This document shows, piece by piece, positions 7,827 to 13,558 of a DNA stretch of 16,122 nucleotides (position 1 is the stretch's first letter; each line of letters begins with the position of its first letter). The stretch is from positions 1 to 16,122 of the forward strand of contig CAIYNT010000233.1 of assembly GCA_903927605.1 (NCBI GenBank), in the 5' to 3' direction. This DNA comes from an uncultured Holophagaceae bacterium (GTDB lineage Bacteria > Acidobacteriota > Holophagae > Holophagales > Holophagaceae). The notes below the pieces were generated by a model. It was given only the letters and a program-made list of their open reading frames with translations. It had not been told where the DNA came from and searched no databases. The position numbers were made by a program, and so were the translations under genes.

Positions 7827-8881
7827 ACCCTGAGCGCAAACGGCGGGTCCTGATCGTGGATGACAGCCCCCTGGTCCGCCAGGTGCTGAAGACCATCCTG
7901 TCGGGCCATCCCCAGCTGGAAGTCGTCGGCACGGCCATGGACCCCTATGAGGCCCGGGAGCGCATCAAGGAGCTGGATCCCGACGTGCTCACCCTGGATG
8001 TGGAGATGCCCCGCATGGACGGCCTCACCTTCCTCGGCAAACTGATGAAGGCCCATCCTATGCCCGCCGTGATGCTGTCAAGCCTCACGGCCCAAGGCAC
8101 CACCACGGCCCTGGATGCCCTGGCCCTGGGGGCGGTGGACGTGATCGGCAAGCCCGCCATGAACCAGGCCGCGGGTCTGGAGGCCATGGGTGCGGAGATC
8201 GCCGAGACGGTCTACGCCGCCTCCCTGGCCCGCGTGAGCGGTCCCCGCGCGCCTTCGCCATCTGCGCATGGGGGCCTGGCGCCCCTGGCCTCCCGGGCGA
8301 AGGCAGGCCGCACCCTCATCGCCATCGGCTCCAGCACCGGCGGTACCGAGGCATTGCGTCAGGTCTTCGAGGCCATCCCCGAGAATCTGCCACCCATCGC
8401 CGTAGTCCAGCACATGCTGCCCGGTTTCACCGCAGCCTTCGCCGAGCGCCTGGACCGCACCTGCCGGGCCCGGGTGAAGATCGCCGAGGATGGGGAGCCT
8501 CTGAAGCCGGGCACCGTATACCTGGCTCCCAGCGAAGCCCACCTCACCATAGCGCGCCACAGCCCGGGCCTGGTGGCTCTGCTTCAACCCGGGGAGCGGG
8601 TGTCCCGCCATCTGCCTTCCGTGGACGTGCTGTTCCAGTCCGTCGCCGAGGTCTGCGGCCCCCATGCCCTGGGTGTCATCCTCACGGGCATGGGCGACGA
8701 CGGCGCCCGCGGTCTCCTGCTGATGCGCCAGAAGGGCGCCCGCACCCTGGGCCAGGATGAGGCCACCTGCGTGGTCTACGGCATGCCCCGCGCCGCCTTC
8801 ATGCGTGGCGCCGTCGAAGAGCAGGCCCCCCTTCAGGCCATCGCCAACCATCTGGTCCTGTGGTGTGGACGGGAGGCCTGA
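7823..8881 (+). CDS. cheB: CheB receptor methylesterase/deamidase
   Basis: A 352-residue two-domain response regulator that removes receptor methyl groups when phosphorylated by CheA. The N-terminal receiver carries Asp12-Asp13 and phospho-acceptor Asp59 in LTLDVEMPRMDG. After a short Pro/Ala/Ser linker (about 138-162) the esterase domain holds the catalytic triad: Ser171 in IGSSTGGTEAL, His197 in VVQHMLPGF and Asp293 in TGMGDDG. The C-terminal VVYGMPRAA motif is conserved. The ATG overlaps the cheD stop. This is the last gene of the operon; its stop lies 23 bases from the stop of the convergent MCE gene, and no terminator is visible between them. Confidence 0.97.
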   Translation: MNPERKRRVLIVDDSPLVRQVLKTILSGHPQLEVVGTAMDPYEARERIKELDPDVLTLDVEMPRMDGLTFLGKLMKAHPMPAVMLSSLTAQGTTTALDALALGAVDVIGKPAMNQAAGLEAMGAEIAETVYAASLARVSGPRAPSPSAHGGLAPLASRAKAGRTLIAIGSSTGGTEALRQVFEAIPENLPPIAVVQHMLPGFTAAFAERLDRTCRARVKIAEDGEPLKPGTVYLAPSEAHLTIARHSPGLVALLQPGERVSRHLPSVDVLFQSVAEVCGPHALGVILTGMGDDGARGLLLMRQKGARTLGQDEATCVVYGMPRAAFMRGAVEEQAPLQAIANHLVLWCGREA

Positions 8882-8904
8882 TCCGCTGAACCGAATGAAC
8901 ACCG

Positions 8905-9870
8905 TCAGGGCTTGGGTGGTGCCTGCTTCCCGGTCTCCACGTTCTTCTTCGCCTTCTCGCGCTCGGCGTCGCTGGGCGTGCCCCAGACCACGCGACTGGG
9001 TTTCTGCTTGAGGATCTCCAGCAGCTCCTCGACGGAGGCCAGGGAGCGGCGCAGGCTCTTGAGGCTCTGCGCCAGCTCGGGGTGGTCCTGGTCGGCGAAG
9101 CGGCCCATGAAGGCCTCGGCCTGCTTCAATGTGGCGGCCAGGCTCACGAGGATCTGGTCCAGTTCGGGGCCACGCTTGTCCATGAGGGTCCGCACTGCGG
9201 AGAGGCTCTGATCAAGGGAGGCCAGGGCCTTGTCCGCCTCACCCATGCTGCGGTCGGCATGGCCCACCAGGCCACGGCTGTCCTTGGCCAGCGACTGGAA
9301 CTCGCGCAGGGTGCCATCCAGCGACACCAGCGCCTGATGCACCGAAGGGTGGTCCAGCACGTCGCCCAGGCCCCGGCGCTCGATGCGGGTCCGCAGGCCG
9401 TCCACGCCTGCCTGAAGGCTGGCCAAGAGGTGGTCCGCCCGCTCCAGGACCCCGGCGATGGACACACCGGAATCCCCCGGGATCTCGTCCCCGGGAGCAA
9501 GGGGCACCACCCGCTCCGCGAGGTCCGGCAGCCGCAGGTCCAGCAGCACGCTGCCCACGCCCTTGGGGGCCAGGTTCGCCCGGGTGCCCCGCCAGAGCTT
9601 GATGTCGTCCCGCACGGCGATGCGGGCCAGGAAGTGGTAGTCCTGTCCCTCCTGCCGCATATCCACCCGCTCCACCGACCCCACGCGGTAGCCCTTGAGC
9701 TGCACGTCTGCGCCTGGGGCCAGGCCCTCCATCTGCTCAAGGCGCACCACCAGCGGATAGGTCCGCTCCGTCACCACCCCCGCGTTCTTGTAGGCCACCA
9801 GACCCACGAAGAGGGCCAGGGCGACCAGGACCAGCAGGCCGAGACGGGCATCCTGTTTCTCGAAATTCAT
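8905..9870 (-). CDS. mlaD: MCE-domain (MlaD-type) lipid transporter subunit
   Basis: A 321-residue periplasmic lipid-binding subunit of an Mla-type ABC transporter. It has one N-terminal membrane anchor (residues about 10-27, LGLLVLVALALFVGLVAY) and a single MCE domain at about 36-115 with the family pattern GLAPGADVQLKGYRVGSVERV and KGVGSVLLDLR. Residues 135-290 are predicted long helices (many heptad-like Leu/Ala), which in this family form a channel or needle; the tail is Lys/Pro rich. The ATG has GGAG 5 bases upstream and overlaps the stop of the ATPase gene. Members move phospholipids between inner and outer membranes; the cargo and direction here are not known. Confidence 0.93.
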   Translation of the reverse strand: MNFEKQDARLGLLVLVALALFVGLVAYKNAGVVTERTYPLVVRLEQMEGLAPGADVQLKGYRVGSVERVDMRQEGQDYHFLARIAVRDDIKLWRGTRANLAPKGVGSVLLDLRLPDLAERVVPLAPGDEIPGDSGVSIAGVLERADHLLASLQAGVDGLRTRIERRGLGDVLDHPSVHQALVSLDGTLREFQSLAKDSRGLVGHADRSMGEADKALASLDQSLSAVRTLMDKRGPELDQILVSLAATLKQAEAFMGRFADQDHPELAQSLKSLRRSLASVEELLEILKQKPSRVVWGTPSDAEREKAKKNVETGKQAPPKP

Positions 9871-10532
9871 GGAAACTCCACGGTGATCGGCGCGTGGGAA
9901 AGCTGGAGGCGTGCGGCCTCGAGCCCGGTGAAGGCATCGGCCTCTTCGGCCGCGATCACCAGGGTGCAGGAGCTGTCCGCACCCCAGGCCCGGATCAGAT
10001 CCTGGACAATGGCCCGGTCCGCCGTATCCAGTCCCTCCAGCGGATCATCCAGCAGGATGAGTTCCGGCTCCAGGGCCAGCACCCGCGCGAGGTTCGCATG
10101 CTTGCGGGCGGAAGCGCTCACAGTGTGCGGGCGGAGACCCGCCACGGCCTCCAGGTCCAGGTGCGCCAGGACCTGTTCCGTGCGGTGGCCCACCTGCGCT
10201 TCAGGCACGCCTAGGAACCTCAGAGGAAGGGCGATGTTCTCCCGCAGGCTGAGGTTCGAGAGCAGCCCACCGGAAGCAAAGGCAAAGCCCAGCCGGACCT
10301 GGCCGATCAGGGCGAGAACTCCGCCACCGGGCCAGATGTCCCGACCGCCGATCCGGACCCGGCCCCGCCTGGGGCGCTCCGTTCCGGCGACCACTTTTAG
10401 CAGACGGCTCTTCCCACTGCCGCTGGGGCCTATCACCAGCTGGTTGCCGCCCCTGGGCACGGTCAGCTCGAGCCCCTCCAGCAGCAGCCGGCCATCCGGG
10501 GCATCCAAGGCGAGGTCGTGGACTTCGATCAT
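9867..10532 (-). CDS. Mla-type ABC transporter ATPase with altered catalytic motifs
   Basis: A 221-residue ABC ATPase placed between the permease and the MCE subunit, as in Mla systems. Walker A is intact (GPSGSGKS, residues 35-42) and the D-loop region reads EGLD. The other motifs are unusual: the Q-loop Gln of the FQ motif is Ala86 (GFAFASGG), the LSGGQ/M signature is VSASAR (138-143), the Walker B glutamate is Asp163 (LILLDDP), and the H-loop histidine appears to be Ala195 (LVIAAEE). ATG 10532 begins a normal ABC N-terminus (IEVHDLALD); the frame is open far upstream, but that part overlaps the permease. It starts 14 bases after the permease stop. It may hydrolyse ATP poorly, or act with another ATPase. 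Confidence 0.88.
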   Translation of the reverse strand: MIEVHDLALDAPDGRLLLEGLELTVPRGGNQLVIGPSGSGKSRLLKVVAGTERPRRGRVRIGGRDIWPGGGVLALIGQVRLGFAFASGGLLSNLSLRENIALPLRFLGVPEAQVGHRTEQVLAHLDLEAVAGLRPHTVSASARKHANLARVLALEPELILLDDPLEGLDTADRAIVQDLIRAWGADSSCTLVIAAEEADAFTGLEAARLQLSHAPITVEFP

Positions 10533-10546
10533 CGGCCGATCCCGGC

Positions 10547-11332
10547 TCAGAAGTAGAAGAGGGCGGCGATGAGGCCGTCCAGGGCGAAGACCGCCACCAG
10601 GGCGGACACGACCGTCTTGGTGACGGCCTGGGGGATCTCGGTCTGGCTGCGCCGGATGCGCAGGCCGAGGTGGCAGGCGGGAAACGTGATGGCCCCCGAG
10701 AAGAGCAGCACCTTGAGGAGCGTGGCGGCAAAATCCCGATTGGACAGGGCCTGTCGCACAGACTCCATGAAGAACCCGAAGGTGACGCCGTACTTCAGCC
10801 TCGCCACCAGGAAACCGCCGCCCAAAGCCGCGGCGTCGAAGCAGACCACCAGCACGAAGACCGAGATGAGCACCCCCAGCCAGCGGGGCAGCAGGAGGTA
10901 CTGGTAGGGGTTGATGCCATGGACCGCCAGGGCATCCACTTCCCCGTTCAGCTGCATGGAACCCAGTTCCGCGGCGATGGCGGTGGAACTGCGGCCGATC
11001 ACAAGCACGGCGGTGAGCAGAGGGCCCAGTTCCCGCAGGATGATGAGCACCATCAGGACGCCGATGTAGTTCTCGGCACCCAGCCCCGAGAGCTGGCTGA
11101 AGGCCTGGATGAGCGTCACCGCGCCCAGCAGAAGGGCCGTACCGCTCACCAGGAGGAGCGCGTCCAGCCCCGTGAAACGGATTTGGAGCTTCGTCTGGCG
11201 GCCGATCACGGCCAGCTGGTCCACGCGCAGGAGAAGGGCGTGGCGCAGCGTGCGCAGGACCAGGTGCGCCTGGTCGCCCAGGAACTCCAGGAAGCCGCGA
11301 ACCGGCGCGCCGAGCCGGGCTAGGTAGGCCAT
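10547..11332 (-). CDS. mlaE: MlaE-type ABC transporter permease
   Basis: A 261-residue inner-membrane permease of an Mla-type lipid transporter. The family signature is clear at residues 101-150: ELGPLLTAVLVIGR, SSTAIAAELGSMQL, then EVDALAVHGINPYQYLLLPR. Several hydrophobic membrane segments follow (about 55-78, 88-112, 152-175, 205-220, 238-261). The ATG at 11332 is preferred over the GTG one codon earlier; a GGTGAG lies close upstream. It is the first of three consecutive transporter genes. No genes for outer-membrane MlaA, periplasmic MlaC or a STAS MlaB protein are next to it. Confidence 0.93.
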   Translation of the reverse strand: MAYLARLGAPVRGFLEFLGDQAHLVLRTLRHALLLRVDQLAVIGRQTKLQIRFTGLDALLLVSGTALLLGAVTLIQAFSQLSGLGAENYIGVLMVLIILRELGPLLTAVLVIGRSSTAIAAELGSMQLNGEVDALAVHGINPYQYLLLPRWLGVLISVFVLVVCFDAAALGGGFLVARLKYGVTFGFFMESVRQALSNRDFAATLLKVLLFSGAITFPACHLGLRIRRSQTEIPQAVTKTVVSALVAVFALDGLIAALFYF

Positions 11333-11377
11333 CACTCACCCAAGGGTTGTGGCCCAGGCTAGCAGGAAAGGGGCTCC

Positions 11378-12001
11378 CTAATGTCCCAGGACGAATCCGT
11401 CCGCGTAGTCGATCACCGTCACCACCCGGTAGTCCCGATGGGGCGCGGTCCCGGCCCCGGCCTGATGCAGATCCGGGTTGAAGAGGTTGTGGCGATGGCC
11501 CCGGCTGGGAACGCCGTCATCAACCAGCAGCTGGATGACCACCTGGCGGGGATCCACCTCCAGGGTTCCGATGTTCTCGGCGATGAGCCCCTGCCAGCTG
11601 CCGAGGCGGTTGAGCCGGTCGGAAAGCCGACTGCCGTCGGAGCCCAGGTGCTCGAGGGCGCCGCGGGGGCCGATGTCCTCGGCGTGGCGGCGGGCGGCCC
11701 GGGCCAGCCCCTCGTTGAAGCGGAGGGGTCCGACCGGGCGTGTCGATTCGAGAAAGGCGATGGCTTCATCGTAGGCGGCCAGCCCTTCCTCCGTGCGTAG
11801 CGGCGTGCGCCCGGGCCGCTTCCAGAGGGTGCCTTCAAAGCAGTCCCGCAGCTCCCGGAGGTGCCTGGCATAGGCCTTGGGTCGCACCCGGACATCGCTC
11901 ATCTCCTGCACCACCGCCCGGTCAAAGGCCGTGGCCATCCCCGGGGTGGATTCCTGGGCAGGCAGCACCATGGCAACCAGCAGCAGCGCGACAAACCTCA
12001 T
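11378..12001 (-). CDS. Secreted CAP-domain (SCP/PR1-like) protein
   Basis: A 207-residue exported protein. Residues 1-18 form a signal peptide (MRFVALLLVAMVLPAQ) with likely cleavage near PAQ-ES. The CAP fold is shown by RAARRHAEDI, a following EHLGSDG, AENIGTL and GHRHNLFNP, which supply the His/Glu cleft residues, and a final VTVIDYADGF strand. The N-terminal part (RVRPKAYARHLRELRDCF, KRPGRTPLRTEEGLAAYDEAI) matches an extended bacterial CAP subgroup. I chose ATG 12001 because GAGG sits 6 bases upstream; a GTG two codons earlier overlaps that site. It lies between cysK and the lipid transporter. Its function is unknown; CAP proteins bind sterols, lipids or other small ligands in other organisms. 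Confidence 0.88.
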   Translation of the reverse strand: MRFVALLLVAMVLPAQESTPGMATAFDRAVVQEMSDVRVRPKAYARHLRELRDCFEGTLWKRPGRTPLRTEEGLAAYDEAIAFLESTRPVGPLRFNEGLARAARRHAEDIGPRGALEHLGSDGSRLSDRLNRLGSWQGLIAENIGTLEVDPRQVVIQLLVDDGVPSRGHRHNLFNPDLHQAGAGTAPHRDYRVVTVIDYADGFVLGH

Positions 12002-12023
12002 GGACACCTCGGAGCGATCCCGA

Positions 12024-12029
12024 AGTATA
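12024..12029 (-). promoter_or_regulatory. Possible -10 box for the CAP gene
   Basis: On the minus strand the 50-base cysK-CAP gap contains TATACT, a 5 of 6 match to TATAAT, 22 bases before the CAP ATG. No convincing -35 box is found 16-18 bases upstream, so this is weak; the gene may simply be read from the cysK promoter. Confidence 0.3.
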
Positions 12030-12051
12030 GAGGCCAGAAAGATCCGACGGT

Positions 12052-13005
12052 TTAGACCGCTGGTCCATCAATCTCCGCAAACAAGGGGTGCGTGAGGTAG
12101 CGCTCGCCGGTATCGCAAAGCACGGCCACCACCGTCTTGCCTTCCCCCAGTTCCTTCGCGACTTCCAGCGCTGCGAAGACGATGGCGCCGGTGCTGATGC
12201 CCGTGAGCAGGCCCTCCTCGCGGGCCAGACGGCGGGCGATGGCGATGGCATCGTCGTAGCCCACGGTGCGGATGCGCTGGAAGGCCTGACGATTCAGGAT
12301 GCCCGGCACGAAGTTCGGCCCGAGCCCCTGGAGCTTGTGGGGGCCAGCCTGCCCCGTGCTGAGCAGCGGCGAAGTATCCGGCTCCACGGCCACCACCAGG
12401 GTGCCGGGCTTCTTCTGGGCCAGCACCTCGCCCACACCGGTGATGGTGCCGCCCGTACCCACGCCCGCCACAAAGGCATCCAGCTCCGGCACCTGCTCCA
12501 GGATCTCCAGGGCCGTGGTGCGGCGATGCACGGCGGGGTTGGCCGGGTTCTCGAACTGGCGCACCAGGAAGTAGGAAGGATCGGCGTCCGCCAGCTCCTG
12601 CGCCTTGTCCACGGCGGCCTTCATGCCGCCGGAGCCGGGGGTCAGCACCAGCTCCGCACCATAGGCCTTCAGCAGGGCGCGGCGTTCCTGGGTCATGGTG
12701 TCCGGCATCACCAGCGTGATCCGGTAGCCCTTGGCCGCCGCCACAAAAGCGAGGCCGATGCCCGTGTTGCCGCTGGTGGCCTCCAGCAGGGTCATGCCGG
12801 CCTTCAGGGTGCCCCGGGCCTCCGCATCCTGGATCATGCTCAGCGCGATGCGATCCTTCACGCTGCCGCCGGGATTGGCGCTTTCGAGCTTCACGTAGAC
12901 CTTCGCGGAGCCCTTCGGCACCAGGCGGTTCAATCGCACGACGGGCGTGTAGCCCACGAGCTCATAGGCATGTTCGACGCGGTTGGGACGGGTGATGCTG
13001 CTCAT
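12052..13005 (-). CDS. cysK: Cysteine synthase (O-acetylserine sulfhydrylase)
   Basis: A 317-residue cytoplasmic PLP enzyme that makes cysteine from O-acetylserine and sulfide. Visible motifs: the PLP lysine Lys50 in NPGGSVKDR, the substrate loop TSGNTG (77-82), MTQERRALLKAYGAELVLTPG, the PLP phosphate loop GTGGT (183-187) and GISTGAIV near the C-terminus. Length and motifs are those of the CysK/CysM type; lack of any fused CBS or regulatory domain argues against cystathionine beta-synthase forms. ATG 13005 has an AAGGGGG ribosome binding site whose first bases fall in a 15-bp inverted repeat. It is divergent from an Rrf2-type regulator gene, 124 bases away, which suggests local control by cysteine or its precursor. 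Confidence 0.96.
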   Translation of the reverse strand: MSSITRPNRVEHAYELVGYTPVVRLNRLVPKGSAKVYVKLESANPGGSVKDRIALSMIQDAEARGTLKAGMTLLEATSGNTGIGLAFVAAAKGYRITLVMPDTMTQERRALLKAYGAELVLTPGSGGMKAAVDKAQELADADPSYFLVRQFENPANPAVHRRTTALEILEQVPELDAFVAGVGTGGTITGVGEVLAQKKPGTLVVAVEPDTSPLLSTGQAGPHKLQGLGPNFVPGILNRQAFQRIRTVGYDDAIAIARRLAREEGLLTGISTGAIVFAALEVAKELGEGKTVVAVLCDTGERYLTHPLFAEIDGPAV

Positions 13006-13013
13006 GGGGCCCC

Positions 13014-13046
13014 CTTCAGGCTTCGGGCTCCGCCCGAAGCCTGAAG
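13014..13046. repeat. Perfect 15-bp inverted repeat in the cysK leader/promoter
   Basis: Bases 13014-13028 (CTTCAGGCTTCGGGC) and 13032-13046 are exact reverse complements around a TCC loop. It begins 8 bases upstream of the cysK ATG and reaches into the predicted -10 box. As DNA it could be an operator; as RNA it would hold part of the cysK ribosome binding site. No gene ends here, so a terminator role is unlikely. Confidence 0.8.
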
Positions 13047-13072
13047 TATGGGAAGGAGAAATAAATTGTCAA
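13045..13072 (-). promoter_or_regulatory. Predicted sigma-70-type promoter of cysK
   Basis: On the minus strand, a perfect TTGACA -35 box (13072-13067), a 16-base spacer and a CATACT -10 box (13050-13045, 4 of 6 matches). The predicted transcript start is near 13038, inside the inverted repeat. A second TTGACT copy lies 9 bases upstream (13081-13076). Confidence 0.6.
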
Positions 13073-13084
13073 GTTAGTCAATTT
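13063..13084. promoter_or_regulatory. Candidate Rrf2-type operator dyad
   Basis: A 22-base dyad AAATTG-N10-CAATTT with two further symmetric inner pairs, covering the cysK -35 box, within an AT-rich island of the otherwise GC-rich window. Position between divergent cysK and the regulator gene suits a site that controls both. Assignment to the neighbouring Rrf2 protein is inference. Confidence 0.45.
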
Positions 13085-13103
13085 TTTTAGTTATATATTA
13101 AAT
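13066..13103 (+). promoter_or_regulatory. Region likely to hold the rrf2-type regulator promoter
   Basis: On the plus strand this AT-rich stretch has TTGTCA (13066-13071) as a possible -35 and TTATAT, TATATT or TATTAA (13091-13101) as possible -10 boxes, but no pair has ideal 16-18 base spacing with good matches to both. The regulator must be transcribed from here since its upstream neighbour is divergent; the exact boxes are uncertain. Confidence 0.35.
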
Positions 13104-13129
13104 ACCGGCATGGCGCTGGAGGTTCGATC

Positions 13130-13558
13130 ATGAAGAATTCTGCCAAGGGACGTTATGGATTGCAGATGATGGTGGACCTAGCCCTCCAGTCCGGTCGCGG
13201 CCCCGCCCTGGTGGAGGCCATTGCTCAACGCCAGCAGCTTCCGCCCAAGTTTCTCCGGGTGCTGCTGGGCCCCCTCAAGACCGCCGGTCTCCTCCAGGTC
13301 CAGCGCGGTCCCAGCGGCGGCTGCCTGCTGGCCCGCCATCCCAGCCATATCAGCGCCCTGGAGGTGCTGGAGGCCCTGGAAGGTCGCCTGGGCAGCGACA
13401 GCCTGCCCTCCAACGCCACCCCCGGCGCCCGGGCTGTCCGCGAGCTGTGGACCCGCAGCACCGAGACCGCCCGCGACGTCCTCCGCGGCACCACGCTGGC
13501 CGACCTCGCTGCGCGGCAGCAGGCCCTAGAGGTGAACAGCCAGGGGTACTCGATCTGA
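13130..13558 (+). CDS. Rrf2-family transcriptional regulator, CymR-like
   Basis: A 142-residue winged-helix DNA-binding regulator. The Rrf2 pattern is clear: AKGRYGLQMMVDLAL at the start, helix-turn-helix with PPKFLRVLLGPLKTAGLL (38-55), the wing RGPSGGCLLAR (59-69) and dimer helix ISALEVLEALEG. It has a single cysteine (Cys65, in the wing, where GGY is usual) and so lacks the three-Cys cluster site of IscR; NsrR-type clustering is equally excluded. The last four residues are GYSI, like the CysK-docking tails of CysE and CdiA toxins. GGAGG at 13118-13122 is 7 bases before ATG. Being divergent from cysK, it is most likely a cysteine-metabolism repressor like CymR of Bacillus, which acts in complex with CysK; this is inference. 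Confidence 0.9.
   Translation: MKNSAKGRYGLQMMVDLALQSGRGPALVEAIAQRQQLPPKFLRVLLGPLKTAGLLQVQRGPSGGCLLARHPSHISALEVLEALEGRLGSDSLPSNATPGARAVRELWTRSTETARDVLRGTTLADLAARQQALEVNSQGYSI

Noticed and set aside
10533..11339. Upstream extension of the ABC ATPase frame across the permease
   Set aside because: The translation is Pro/Arg/Gly-rich and unlike ABC proteins; the permease in another frame has clear MlaE motifs, and the ATPase starts naturally at 10532.
13130..13558. Assignment of the Rrf2 protein to IscR or NsrR
   Set aside because: Only one cysteine is present, outside the cluster-binding loop, and no isc or suf genes are nearby.
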